A DNA stretch of 64,000 nucleotides. Origin: Kordia aestuariivivens. GTDB lineage: Bacteria > Bacteroidota > Bacteroidia > Flavobacteriales > Flavobacteriaceae. Numbering within the stretch: position 1 is the stretch's first letter; each line of letters begins with the position of its first letter. Made by a program: the position numbers and the translations under genes. Below the pieces are notes generated by a model that worked only from the letters and a program-made list of their open reading frames with translations, was not told where the DNA came from and ran no database searches. Shown one piece after another: positions 54,071 to 63,562 of this stretch. The DNA lies in contig NZ_JACGWS010000003.1 in the NCBI RefSeq assembly GCF_014397005.1, positions 62,001-126,000 on the forward strand, in the 5' to 3' direction.

Positions 54071-55210
54071 CTACTTAAAAACCGAATGCTCTCTAAAGCT
54101 TTTTATCTTAATATTCTTAATGAAAGGTCGCATGGCAGCGTTTAGTAGAGGTTGTTTGTGGCGAATGTAACAGGTAAGATCTTGTGGTTTTGCGCCTAAG
54201 GTACTTTTGATTTCGGAAGCGGTTCTTCCCAAATTGATGCGTTTTGCTTGACGTTGAATTCCCAAACGAACATAATCATTCAAGATGCGTGGATAAATGC
54301 CAAATTTTTTATTCAGTGAATAATCGAGTCCAATAAAATGGGCGTCTAAATTCTCCTGATTGCTCATGGCTGACAAGAAACCAACCAGTTTATCATTTAA
54401 AAAATAACCTTTTATAATAAATTGATCGCCATACGTTTCTTTGAGTTGCGTATAGGTATTCAAATTTAACACTTGCGCATTAAAATTCGCGTTCGCAATG
54501 GTGTTTTCGTATAAGGCTTGCAATTCGCTTTTGTGATGTTCTATATCTTGTGAAGTAAACAGTTTTACCGTTAATTTTTCACTTTTACTATCGGCTTTAT
54601 TTGCTTTGACTCTGTATTTAGATTTGAGCGCATTTTTATAATCATCAAACGATTTCCATTCCGATTGTAATCGAATAATCATATTCGGTTCCACCTTCAT
54701 CGGGATGTATTTATAATCTTTTAGTTGATCTGTAATCGGAAGTGATGCTTCTTTAAAGTCTTTTACAAAAACGGCATGCAACTTTTTCGTTTCTTTCATT
54801 AACACCTTTAAAGCGGCAACCAATTCGTGAAATCGCGCGTTGGTGTCTTCATCTTTTTTGATAAAAGTTCCGTATTCGCCACTCAAAAAAACGTTTCCAC
54901 AAAACATAATTTTAGGTGTACTCTTGTAGAATAAACTATTGATTCTTTTTTTGAATCGATCCGAAATCTTAACATTTTTCGTGATGGTTTCTATCGGAAT
55001 CGTTACTACTTGTGTCGCAGCAAAAGCAACTGCTTCTTGTTGATCGTTCAGAATGATGATATAGCGAAATACAATATCTTTATTCGAAATTTCGTACGCG
55101 TGTAAAAATTGTGGTGTATAATAGGTGTTGTCTAAACAACCTAATTGTTGCCAATATTCTTGGGGAATATCGTTGACATTATTATAAAAAAGAGGCTGTT
55201 TATAACTCAT
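54071..55210 (-). CDS. GNAT/FemAB-like N-acyltransferase
   Basis: A 379-residue soluble protein of the predicted N-acyltransferase group with two GNAT-like halves. KSKYRVKANKADSKSEKLTV, GYFLNDKLVGFLSAMSNQEN, then FIGLDYSLNKKFGIYPRILN and INLGRTASEIKSTLGAKP follow the BioF2/FemAB pattern. The substrate is unknown; related proteins modify peptides or lipids. It overlaps the exporter gene (55207) by 4 bp. Confidence 0.8.
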   Translation of the reverse strand: MSYKQPLFYNNVNDIPQEYWQQLGCLDNTYYTPQFLHAYEISNKDIVFRYIIILNDQQEAVAFAATQVVTIPIETITKNVKISDRFKKRINSLFYKSTPKIMFCGNVFLSGEYGTFIKKDEDTNARFHELVAALKVLMKETKKLHAVFVKDFKEASLPITDQLKDYKYIPMKVEPNMIIRLQSEWKSFDDYKNALKSKYRVKANKADSKSEKLTVKLFTSQDIEHHKSELQALYENTIANANFNAQVLNLNTYTQLKETYGDQFIIKGYFLNDKLVGFLSAMSNQENLDAHFIGLDYSLNKKFGIYPRILNDYVRLGIQRQAKRINLGRTASEIKSTLGAKPQDLTCYIRHKQPLLNAAMRPFIKNIKIKSFREHSVFK

Positions 55211-56106
55211 GTACTAGTTTTGGCTTTGTTCATTGAAACGAGATAAACTCCAGCAAAAATTAACAAAGCTGCTACAATTTTAATCAAATTTAGGGAATCG
55301 CTCCCCATAATGATGGCAAAAATTCCTGCAATCACTGGTTGAATGTATAAAAATGTACTTACAGTTGAGGCTTTTAATTGTCGCAATGCTAACGGATTTA
55401 AGAGGTAAGTCGCAAAAGTAGCACCAATAATTACAAATAAAGTTTCAAATATAATATACGGCGTGAAAACAGTCCAATCAACAGCTTCTAATTCTGAGAG
55501 TCCAAACGGTAATACCATGAAGGTTCCAAATAAAAACAACCATTTTATAAACGTAAACGGATGGTATTTTGAACTCAATTTTTTAATAATAATAATGTAA
55601 ATACTATACGAAACGGCATTGATAAATACAAGTAAATTCCCAAGTGGAATATTGTCTGAAGCCAATGCTGATTTCCCGTAAACACTTAATACAACCGCGC
55701 CTGAAAGTCCTAAAATAATTCCGATGATTTTTGTGGAAACAATCTTTTCTTTCAAAAATATTGCGGACATAATCAATACAATAATTGGGACAACAACCAT
55801 AATCACGGAAGCGTGAATGGGCGTTGTATATTCGAGTCCTTTAAAAAAAGTAAGCATGTTGAGTGCAATTCCGAAGATGGAAGCAAAAAAGAAAATGACA
55901 AAGTCTTTTCGATCAATCTTTTCTTTCGGTGCAAAAAAGCTAAAAAGCCAAAATAATACGGCAGCGCCAGCAACGCGAAGCAATATAAATCCGAAAGGTC
56001 TTATGTAGCCACCTTTTATTACATCTGATGCAAATGTAAACGTGACACCATAAAAAACTTGTACCAAAAAGGCAGCAACAAAAGCAAATTTCCTTTCTTT
56101 TACCAT
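55207..56106 (-). CDS. EamA/DMT superfamily transporter
   Basis: A 299-residue membrane protein with ten helices in two EamA repeats. The N-terminus is FVAAFLVQVFYGVTFTFASD; the second half has SSKYHPFTFIKWLFLFGTFM and FLYIQPVIAGIFAIIMGSD. Such proteins export amino acids or metabolites. Its ends overlap both neighbours (4 bp with the acyltransferase, 1 bp with the ArsC-like gene), showing a tight operon. Confidence 0.9.
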   Translation of the reverse strand: MVKERKFAFVAAFLVQVFYGVTFTFASDVIKGGYIRPFGFILLRVAGAAVLFWLFSFFAPKEKIDRKDFVIFFFASIFGIALNMLTFFKGLEYTTPIHASVIMVVVPIIVLIMSAIFLKEKIVSTKIIGIILGLSGAVVLSVYGKSALASDNIPLGNLLVFINAVSYSIYIIIIKKLSSKYHPFTFIKWLFLFGTFMVLPFGLSELEAVDWTVFTPYIIFETLFVIIGATFATYLLNPLALRQLKASTVSTFLYIQPVIAGIFAIIMGSDSLNLIKIVAALLIFAGVYLVSMNKAKTST

Positions 56107-56456
56107 TAGGAGATCGCTTCTTTAGCAGCAGCGACAGTTTTGGCAGAATTTCCAATGAAAATTTGATCTTCTACAATAATTACTGGACGTTTTAAAAAGG
56201 TATAATGTTCTAAAATATAGTGTTTGTAATCTTCTTCTTTTAATTCCTGATTTTTCAAATCCATTTCTTTGTACAACTTGGCGCGTTTGCTAAACAATGC
56301 TTCGTAGCTTCCAGAAAGCGCGTGCATTTCTTCGAGTTGCTTTACGGTAATTTCTTCTTCTTTAATTCCTTGCAGGACAAAATCGGAAGTTGGTTGAATA
56401 TCTTTAATGATTCGCTGACACGTATTACACGTCTTTAAATGATATATTTTCTTCAC
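56106..56456 (-). CDS. ArsC/Spx-like (YffB type) thioredoxin-fold protein
   Basis: A 116-residue thioredoxin-fold protein starting MKKIYHLKTCNTCQRIIKDI, with a CxxC (CNTC). The ArsC-family segment HYTFLKRPVIIVEDQIFIGN (RP motif) is near the end. It may be a glutathione- or thiol-dependent reductase rather than a true arsenate reductase; no arsenic genes are nearby. First gene of the operon with the exporter and acyltransferase. Confidence 0.85.
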   Translation of the reverse strand: MKKIYHLKTCNTCQRIIKDIQPTSDFVLQGIKEEEITVKQLEEMHALSGSYEALFSKRAKLYKEMDLKNQELKEEDYKHYILEHYTFLKRPVIIVEDQIFIGNSAKTVAAAKEAIS

Positions 56457-56563
56457 AGGTTTTAAATTTTAAAAAAGATTGATGCTCTTATTTGTTGTAA
56501 AATTGATGCAAAGAAAATTCTTTTCGACTAAAAAAGAATACTTTTAAGAAAAATATACTAAAA

Positions 56564-57019
56564 ATGAATTTTACGAGTACCATTACACACAAAAATAGAA
56601 TCATCTTAAAACGTTTTTTAGAACAAATATCTTTAGCCGATTTAAACAAAATTCCCGAAGGATTTTCCAATAATATTATATGGAATATTGCGCATGTTGT
56701 AGTGACACAACAATTGCTAACCTATAAATTATCAGGTTTGCCAATGCATGTTTCGGAAGAACTGGTGTCAAAATATAGAAACAAAACAAAGCCTGAAGGC
56801 GATGTTACTCAGGCAGAAGTTGACGAAATCAACGGTTTATTAGAAAGTTTGTTGATTCAAACCGAAAAAGATCTCGCAGCAGGAATTTTTAAAACCTATA
56901 CGGAGTATACGGTGAGTTTAGGAACAACGTTGACAAATGTGCAAGAAGCAATTGAATTCAATAATTTTCATGAAGGTATACATTTAGGATATATATTAGC
57001 ACTCAGAAAAGCAATCTAA
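56564..57019 (+). CDS. DinB family protein
   Basis: A 151-residue four-helix-bundle protein of the DinB_2 type: starting helix FTSTITHKNRIILKRFLEQI, IIWNIAHVVVTQQLLTYKLS with a metal His, and NFHEGIHLGYILALRKAI with the second His pair. Metal-dependent thiol transferases belong to this family; the substrate is unknown. It is followed after 3 bp by the antiporter gene. Confidence 0.85.
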   Translation: MNFTSTITHKNRIILKRFLEQISLADLNKIPEGFSNNIIWNIAHVVVTQQLLTYKLSGLPMHVSEELVSKYRNKTKPEGDVTQAEVDEINGLLESLLIQTEKDLAAGIFKTYTEYTVSLGTTLTNVQEAIEFNNFHEGIHLGYILALRKAI

Positions 57020-57022
57020 CTC

Positions 57023-58264
57023 ATGGACTATTTTTTAATTATTACTATACTTGTTTCCTTAGCCGCCGCTTTTGGATATATTAATGTGCGATTTTTAAAA
57101 CTACCAAACACGATTGGCTTAATGCTGATTACGATTCTCTTTACGCTGGCGGTATTTGCATTGAGTTATTTTGATGAAACCTTGCTAAATGCGGAAAGAT
57201 ACATCATTACACAAATAGATTTTAGAAGCGTATTGCTCGATATTATGCTGAGTTTCTTGCTCTTTGCAGGTGCTTTACATACCAACTTTGAACAACTCAA
57301 AGTGCAACGTTGGCCCGTATTGGTCTTTGCAACTTTAGGCGTGTTAGTTTCTACGTTTTTAGTCGGAATTGTGATGTTTTATGCGTTACAATTGACAGGT
57401 TTAGAAGTTAACTTTATCTATTGTTTGCTCTTTGGAGCGTTAATTTCTCCAACAGATCCGATTGCTGTTTTGGGAATTTTGAAAAAAGCAAATGTTCCTA
57501 AAAAACTAGAAGTGAAAATTGTAGGCGAATCGCTGTTTAATGACGGAGTTGGTGTCGTTATCTTTTTGACGATATTTCAAATAGCAAACTCAGGTCCTGG
57601 AAATATTGAAGTATTAGATGTTGTAAAATTATTTGGTTTGGAAGTTTTAGGTGGAATTCTATTGGGTGTTTTACTCGGTTGGGTTACATATAGATTGCTA
57701 AAATCAATTGACGATTACGATATTGAAGTCATCATTACGTTGGCGACCGTAATGGCTGGAACCGCCATTGCACATGAATTGCACGTTTCTGCACCGTTAG
57801 CGGTGGTGACTGCGGGATTAATTGTTGGAAATGATACTGTCAGAGGAAACGCGATGTCTAAAGTCACGGAAACCTATGTAGATAAATTTTGGGAACTGAT
57901 CGATATTTTACTAAACACAATTTTATTTGTGTTGATCGGAATGGAAATGCTTGTGATTGCCTTTGAAGTGAAATACATTGTTGCGGGATTATTAGCAATT
58001 CCGATTGTACTTGCTTGCAGATACATGTCATTATTATTTCCGATAAAATTCTTTGAGAAGAAACTCGATTTTGTCCCTAAAACCAATCTTATCATGACTT
58101 GGGGCGGATTGCGTGGCGGAATTTCTATTGCACTTGCGTTAGGATTGACCAATGATATGCATCGCGATTTGTTTTTGGTAATTACATACGTTGTTGTGAT
58201 ATTTTCAATCTTAGTACAAGGGTTAACCGTAGGAAAGTTGGTAAAGAAATTGAAGAAGGATTAG
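57023..58264 (+). CDS. Na+/H+ antiporter, CPA1/NhaP type
   Basis: A 413-residue membrane protein of about 12-13 helices. The key motif [20 protein letters not shown] and [20 protein letters not shown] carry the paired Asp of the CPA1 ion site. [17 protein letters not shown] is the conserved late motif. It exchanges Na+ (or K+) for H+ across the inner membrane. There is no long cytoplasmic C-terminal tail. Confidence 0.92.
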   Translation: MDYFLIITILVSLAAAFGYINVRFLKLPNTIGLMLITILFTLAVFALSYFDETLLNAERYIITQIDFRSVLLDIMLSFLLFAGALHTNFEQLKVQRWPVLVFATLGVLVSTFLVGIVMFYALQLTGLEVNFIYCLLFGALISPTDPIAVLGILKKANVPKKLEVKIVGESLFNDGVGVVIFLTIFQIANSGPGNIEVLDVVKLFGLEVLGGILLGVLLGWVTYRLLKSIDDYDIEVIITLATVMAGTAIAHELHVSAPLAVVTAGLIVGNDTVRGNAMSKVTETYVDKFWELIDILLNTILFVLIGMEMLVIAFEVKYIVAGLLAIPIVLACRYMSLLFPIKFFEKKLDFVPKTNLIMTWGGLRGGISIALALGLTNDMHRDLFLVITYVVVIFSILVQGLTVGKLVKKLKKD

Positions 58265-58272
58265 TTTTTGAA

Positions 58273-58320
58273 ACGTCACTTCTTCGAGTGAATTTGTGAA
58301 ACAAATTAGTATCGAGAAGT
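58273..58320. repeat. dispersed repeat, family C
   Basis: CGTCACTTCTTCGAGTGAAT ... AGTATCGAGAAGT, a further copy. The rest of the 233-bp gap to 58498 holds a CGTCAAGCTGAAAGGAATCT piece and AT-rich sequence, with no gene. Confidence 0.65.
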
Positions 58321-58497
58321 GCTTTAAAAATATTTTTTAATTTCGTTCGTCAAGCTGAAAGGAATCTCATAATAATAAGTCTAACATGTCTAACAAGTTC
58401 AAGAATCGAAGAAGTCTAGCATAAATAAAACGACTCATAACACTTTATAAAAAAATCTAAATACTGTATATTACCAGCCCATTTTGAAGAGAAAATT

Positions 58498-60366
58498 ATG
58501 GAATACAATAAGCCCCTAAATTATATAAAAGATGTGTTAGAAAACATGCCAACAGATTGGTTGGGTCTAACAACACATCGACTCGATATTTACGATGAAG
58601 AATTGGCGAAAGTTCAATTTTTAGATCAGTTTGAAATTTTATTCAATGATCATAATTCTGATGCATCAGCACTTCGTGAATTGCCAACTGCGTACGATTA
58701 TATTCGATTAGGACATCCATTATCGTGTGTGCTCGAATGGACAATTGCAAATTTACACAGTCTAAAACCAGAAAATGTCATCAGTTTTTCATCCAAAACG
58801 ACTCCTGTTTTAGCAATTCTAAGAAAAAATTTATTAGACAATAAAAATACGCAAATCATTTATACGGATGCATTACCCGATTTCTTTGATGCAGAAATTA
58901 TAAAGAATGTGTATGGATATCAATTTGAGTTAAAGAAAGTTGAGAAAGCGTCAGCAATTTCCGCGTTTGATGGAAGTACGGTTTTCATTTCACAACAAGA
59001 TGGAATTAGTACTCTTGATCTTAATCAAAATATTGACTTTTTTGTGAATCTTCACGGAGATTCAGGAAGTATTTTGCTCGTAAATGGCGAAGAAAATGAA
59101 AGTTATATTTCAGAAATTCAACATGTACGAAGAAGAGAAACCATTGCAATGACACCAATAAATTGTTTGACTGCTTTGAATGTGCTCACAGGAAAATCAA
59201 CTATTGATAATCAAACGAGCAATGTTGAAGATGACACTCGTGCTGAGCGGAGTCGAAGTAAAGCAAGTGTTTTAAATTTAATTAAAGAAATTACTGGTGT
59301 AAACACAAAACCACTTCTTGGTTCTAGTGGACTTTCTATTCAATATGCGATTATGATGGGACTCATTCATGATGCGCAGGAAAAACACAAAGGAAAAGCA
59401 ATCAAATTTGTGGTGCCTCCAAATTGTTATGGCGGCACAAACGATCAGGCTCGGCGTGTAGCTGCTTGTATTGACAATGTTGAAATCGTAGATTTACATG
59501 TGGACGGCGATCATGATATGGTACAAAGTATTGACAGCGTTTTAGCAAAAATTGCTGCCGAAGATGCGATTCCGTATATCATTGCTGAAATTCCAACAAA
59601 CCCAAGAGTGGAAGTTCCAGATTTGATACAATTAAAAGAGGTTTTAAGCGCAACACGTACAACTTCAACGGGCGAAACTGCGATTGATCCTGTTTTTATT
59701 CTAGATCAAACATTTTGTCCTAATGTGCTCTTTTTAGGCGAAGGAAAAATACTTTCAACGATTCGAACGATTTCGTATGCAAGTGGATCAAAATTTCCAA
59801 GTGGCGGACAATGTACTGCGGGTTATTGTGTGGGAAATGAAAAAGCTGAAGCATTGATTCAACACATAGAAATGCATTTACAACTTTGCGATAATGAAGC
59901 GACAGCACTTCAATTAGAAATATTAGACAAACAACTGCCTTCTATGAATCAAAGAATTGCGGATGCGTATCAAAATACACGCGAATTTGTAAACTTTATT
60001 CAGGAGACGTTACCAGCAGCGAAAATCAATTTTGTTTCGGAGGAATTAGCCGAACAAGGATTTACGCCATCGGTTTTTTCATTAGACCTTCCGACGAAAG
60101 GAAATACTCATGAAGAAAAAGAAGCGTATAAACGAAAATTAAATCACAGATTAATCAATATGATGATTACTAAAATTCCTAACGAAAGCAAGTATTGTGT
60201 CAGTTACGGACAGCTAAAAGGTTGTTATTGGACAATTCCTGCAACATCTACACAAGGAACTACCAAAGAAGGCGATAAAGATTATATTGCTCGTGTAGCA
60301 CTTTCTGCGAACATGGATTTAGAGCGACATAAAGAAGTGTTTTTGGATTTTGTAAAAACAATTTAA
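58498..60366 (+). CDS. Cys/Met metabolism-type PLP-dependent enzyme, 622 aa
   Basis: A 622-residue protein, longer than usual (about 400) for the family. The C-terminal two thirds look like a cystathionine gamma-synthase-type fold, with SYASGSKFPSGGQCTAGY placing the Schiff-base Lys at 432, PYIIAEIPTNPRVEVPDLIQ and FILDQTFCPNVLF. The N-terminal third (1-230) is a diverged repeat of a PLP fold. Residues 245-254 (DDTRAERSRS) come from a segment resembling an intergenic repeat (59230-59259). The substrate is not known; the metB-type gene lies 2 kb away. Confidence 0.75.
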   Translation: MEYNKPLNYIKDVLENMPTDWLGLTTHRLDIYDEELAKVQFLDQFEILFNDHNSDASALRELPTAYDYIRLGHPLSCVLEWTIANLHSLKPENVISFSSKTTPVLAILRKNLLDNKNTQIIYTDALPDFFDAEIIKNVYGYQFELKKVEKASAISAFDGSTVFISQQDGISTLDLNQNIDFFVNLHGDSGSILLVNGEENESYISEIQHVRRRETIAMTPINCLTALNVLTGKSTIDNQTSNVEDDTRAERSRSKASVLNLIKEITGVNTKPLLGSSGLSIQYAIMMGLIHDAQEKHKGKAIKFVVPPNCYGGTNDQARRVAACIDNVEIVDLHVDGDHDMVQSIDSVLAKIAAEDAIPYIIAEIPTNPRVEVPDLIQLKEVLSATRTTSTGETAIDPVFILDQTFCPNVLFLGEGKILSTIRTISYASGSKFPSGGQCTAGYCVGNEKAEALIQHIEMHLQLCDNEATALQLEILDKQLPSMNQRIADAYQNTREFVNFIQETLPAAKINFVSEELAEQGFTPSVFSLDLPTKGNTHEEKEAYKRKLNHRLINMMITKIPNESKYCVSYGQLKGCYWTIPATSTQGTTKEGDKDYIARVALSANMDLERHKEVFLDFVKTI

Positions 60367-60417
60367 GTAGACGAATCTCATATAAAACAAACATTAGAAA
60401 ACTAATAAAATTCGCAT

Positions 60418-60494
60418 TTGTCACTTCGAGCGCAGTCGAGAAGTTTTTAGAATCAACTATTTTTTTTGAGTCTCGACTGCGCTCGACTTGACAA
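60418..60494. terminator. palindromic repeat and bidirectional terminator
   Basis: TGTCACTTCGAGCGCAGTCGAGAAG pairs over about 16 central bases (TCGAGCGCAGTCGAGA with TCTCGACTGCGCTCGA), around a T-rich loop. It separates two convergent genes, so it likely ends both. It is of the CTTCGAGCGCAGTCGAGAAG repeat class. Confidence 0.8.
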
Positions 60495-60501
60495 TTTTAT
60501 A

Positions 60502-62151
60502 TTAGTTAGAACCTTCCTTAATCTTCACATAAAAGTTTTCATCAACCTTTGTAGAAATAATTTCAGAAGTTGTTTTTTCTGTGCTCCAAGAAGTCGTTGG
60601 TGATAGCCAAAGTTCATTTCCGTTGATCATTATTTTTACCTTCATATCAAAGTTTTCAAGAGCATTTTCCCAACGATACATGAGCTTTTTGCCCTCAGTT
60701 TTGTAACTGAATTTTGGAATATTTGTCGTTCTCAAGTATTGATCAAAAACGGAAGACAAATCAATTCCTGATTTCTCACTAATATAACTCTCAATCTGTT
60801 GTGTTGTTACTGTTTGATGGTAAAAATCTTTATTCAAACCACGCAAAATACTGCGCCATTTCTCGTCATTATTTATCAGTTGACGAATGGTGTGCAACAT
60901 GTTTGCACCTTTATAATACATATCGCTTGAACCTTCGTGATTTACATTATAAATTCCGATAATGGGTTTGTCATTTCGAATGCTTCTACGCGTTCCAATG
61001 ACATATTCCGAACTTGCTTTTTTCCCATAGAAATAATTCAAAAACAAATTTTCAGAATACGCGGTAAAACTCTCATGAATCCACATATCGGCAATGTCAA
61101 TATTAGTAATATTATTGGCAAACCATTCATGTCCCGATTCGTGAATGATGATAAAATCGAACTTCATTCCCCAGCCTGTTCCGCTTAAATCTCTTCCACG
61201 ATATCCGTTCATATATCCGTTTCCGTATGTTACCGAACTTTGGTGTTCCATGCCCAAATAGGGCGCTTCTACCAACTTATAACTATCTTCATAAAACGGA
61301 TACGGTCCAAACCAATGTTCAAAAGCTTCCATAGTTCGTGCGGCATCTTTAAACTGTTCTTTTGCTTTGGCTAGATTATCTCGCAGTACATAATAATCCA
61401 TATCCAACTCACCGTTTTCACCTTTGTATTTTTCGCCAAAATGCACATAATCGCCAATATTGATGTTCACTCCATAATTATTAATCGGGTTTAAAACGTT
61501 CCAGTGATACGTTTTTGTGTCATCTTCTTTTTCTTCAACTTTAATCAAACGTCCGTTGGAAACATTCATTAAATTTTTCGGAACATTCACACTAATTTTC
61601 ATGCTATCCACTTCATCATACATGTGATCTTTACACGGCCACCAAACACTTGCGCCCAATCCTTGACAGGAAGAAGCGATAAAAGGAAGTCCATTGCTAT
61701 CTTTTGTCCACGTAATACCTCCATCCCATGGCGGACGTTTGGCAACTTTTGGTTTTCCTTCGTAAAAAACTTTTATACTATATAGTTCTCCTAATTTTTG
61801 CGCTTCCGCGAGATGAATAAAATGCGCATTTCCATCATGCGTAATTTCTAATTCTTGATCGTTTTGAATCGCTTTTGTGAGTTGTAATGGCGCTTGCAAA
61901 TCAATTTGAAGCGTCTTTTGGTTATTTTCCAACACTTTATATTGAATGGTATTGCTTCCAGAAATTGTTTGATCAATTGGAGCTACTTTGATGTCTAAAT
62001 GATAATGTGTTAAATCCCACCAAACACGTTCAGGCGTAATGGAACCACGAAGTGTATCTTGTTTTGTGAAATTTTGAGAAAATGCTTGTGTGCTAAACAG
62101 ACCAAGCAAAATGAGAAGATGTATAGAGAAATTGTTATTTTTACGTATCAT
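60502..62151 (-). CDS. M1 family metallopeptidase
   Basis: A 549-residue zinc aminopeptidase with a signal peptide (LLILLGLFSTQAFSQ). The zinc site is HESGHEW (H337, E338, H341), with E360 in WIHESFTAYSEN. The substrate-binding GxMEN-type motif is YLGMEHQSSVTYGNGY, one residue off the usual Asn. The N-terminal beta domain and a short helical C-terminus are present. It would trim peptides in the periplasm. No sorting domain is visible. Confidence 0.95.
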   Translation of the reverse strand: MIRKNNNFSIHLLILLGLFSTQAFSQNFTKQDTLRGSITPERVWWDLTHYHLDIKVAPIDQTISGSNTIQYKVLENNQKTLQIDLQAPLQLTKAIQNDQELEITHDGNAHFIHLAEAQKLGELYSIKVFYEGKPKVAKRPPWDGGITWTKDSNGLPFIASSCQGLGASVWWPCKDHMYDEVDSMKISVNVPKNLMNVSNGRLIKVEEKEDDTKTYHWNVLNPINNYGVNINIGDYVHFGEKYKGENGELDMDYYVLRDNLAKAKEQFKDAARTMEAFEHWFGPYPFYEDSYKLVEAPYLGMEHQSSVTYGNGYMNGYRGRDLSGTGWGMKFDFIIIHESGHEWFANNITNIDIADMWIHESFTAYSENLFLNYFYGKKASSEYVIGTRRSIRNDKPIIGIYNVNHEGSSDMYYKGANMLHTIRQLINNDEKWRSILRGLNKDFYHQTVTTQQIESYISEKSGIDLSSVFDQYLRTTNIPKFSYKTEGKKLMYRWENALENFDMKVKIMINGNELWLSPTTSWSTEKTTSEIISTKVDENFYVKIKEGSN

Positions 62152-62349
62152 TTCGAATAAAAAATTAAGTATTTATAAAGGTACACCTATAATTGGAAAA
62201 CCAAAAAACTCAACGCGAAATGTGTATCAAAAGATAAAAAGCACAGATGAAATCGACATGAATAAAATATTCTTTAAGCATTTAAAAGGAAAGATTATTT
62301 TAATCATCAAAGGTAACATGTGACCCTAAAATAAAAATAAATTGAACAC

Positions 62350-63492
62350 ATGAAATTCAATACAAAAACAATACATGGCGGACAAGAACCTGATAAAGCG
62401 TACGGAGCTGTCATGCCGCCAATTTATCAAACATCTACATACGCACAAACAACGCCTGGCGGACATAAAGGATATGAGTATTCTCGAACGCACAATCCTA
62501 CGCGTACTGCTTTAGAAAAATCTTTTGCAAGCATTGAAAACGGAAACTATGGTTTGGCATTCGGATCAGGTTTGGCGGCAATTGATGCAATAATGAAACT
62601 ATTGCAACCTGGCGATGAGGTGATTTCTACAAGCGATTTATACGGAGGAACGTATCGATTGTTTACAAAGATCTTTGAAGGATTTGGAATCAAATTTCAC
62701 TTTATCGGCATGCAAAATGCTGCGAATATTGAATCGTATGTAAACGAAAACACAAAGCTGATTTGGGTTGAAACGCCTACAAATCCAATGATGAATATTA
62801 TTGATATTGAAGCGTCATCCGCAGTTGCTAAAAAACACAATATCATGTTAGCAGTTGATAATACATTTGCAACACCTTATCTACAACGCCCGTTAGATTT
62901 AGGCGCAGACATTGTCATGCATTCTGCAACAAAATATATTGGTGGACATAGTGATTTGGTCATGGGCGCTTTGGTAGTAAAAGACAAAAAACTTGCAGAT
63001 AAATTATACTTTATTCAAAATGCAAGCGGCGCTATTTGTGGACCTATGGATAGTTTTTTGGCATTGCGAGGAATTAAAACCTTGCACGTCCGCATGCAAC
63101 GTCACTGTGAAAACGGAAAAGCTGTGGCTGAATATTTAGCGCAGCATCCAGCAGTAGAAAATGTATACTGGCCAGGATTTGAAAGTCATCCAAATCATGA
63201 GATTGCGAAAAAGCAAATGGACGATTTTGGCGGAATGATCTCTTTTACTACAAAAGGGAATGATTACGAGAAATCAATAAAGATTGTCGAAAACCTCAAA
63301 GTTTTTGTACTGGCAGAATCTTTAGGTGGCGTTGAATCCTTAGCTGGACATCCGGCAAGTATGACGCACGCAAGTATTCCGAAGTCAGCAAGAGAAAAAA
63401 CAGGCGTGGTTGATTCTTTAATAAGATTAAGTGTCGGAATTGAAGATATCGACGATTTAATTGCCGATTTAGCACAAGCAATTGCAACGTAA
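62350..63492 (+). CDS. metB: cystathionine gamma-synthase-type PLP enzyme
   Basis: A 380-residue trans-sulfuration PLP enzyme. FNTKTIHGGQEPDKAYGAVM is the family start, and the Schiff-base Lys195 lies in MHSATKYIGGHSDLVMGA. YEYSRTHNPTRTALEKSFAS, AFGSGLAAIDAIM and SLGGVESLAGHPASMTHASI are characteristic. It may act as gamma-synthase, O-acetylhomoserine sulfhydrylase or gamma-lyase; sequence alone does not decide. The symbol is a best guess. Confidence 0.88.
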   Translation: MKFNTKTIHGGQEPDKAYGAVMPPIYQTSTYAQTTPGGHKGYEYSRTHNPTRTALEKSFASIENGNYGLAFGSGLAAIDAIMKLLQPGDEVISTSDLYGGTYRLFTKIFEGFGIKFHFIGMQNAANIESYVNENTKLIWVETPTNPMMNIIDIEASSAVAKKHNIMLAVDNTFATPYLQRPLDLGADIVMHSATKYIGGHSDLVMGALVVKDKKLADKLYFIQNASGAICGPMDSFLALRGIKTLHVRMQRHCENGKAVAEYLAQHPAVENVYWPGFESHPNHEIAKKQMDDFGGMISFTTKGNDYEKSIKIVENLKVFVLAESLGGVESLAGHPASMTHASIPKSAREKTGVVDSLIRLSVGIEDIDDLIADLAQAIAT

Positions 63493-63511
63493 ATTTAATT
63501 TTACCTCATAA

Positions 63512-63541
63512 AAAAAGCCATTCCGTAAAGAATGGCTTTTT
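63512..63541. terminator. bidirectional intrinsic terminator
   Basis: AAAAAGCCATTC and GAATGGCTTTTT pair around CGTAAA between the convergent metB-type and S46 peptidase genes, with T-runs in both directions. Confidence 0.93.
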
Positions 63542-63562
63542 CAATATACATAGTGTTTTAAA

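Noticed and set aside
62090-62323. 77-residue frame between the M1 peptidase and the metB-type gene
   Set aside because: Its first part is antisense to the peptidase signal region. The second part (STRNVYQKIKSTDEIDMNKI) looks somewhat protein-like and might be a gene remnant, but it has no start codon outside the overlap except a Met near the end.
62152-62349. Possible SAM riboswitch or Met leader before the metB-type gene
   Set aside because: I see no recognisable conserved riboswitch core, no Met-rich frame and no terminator.
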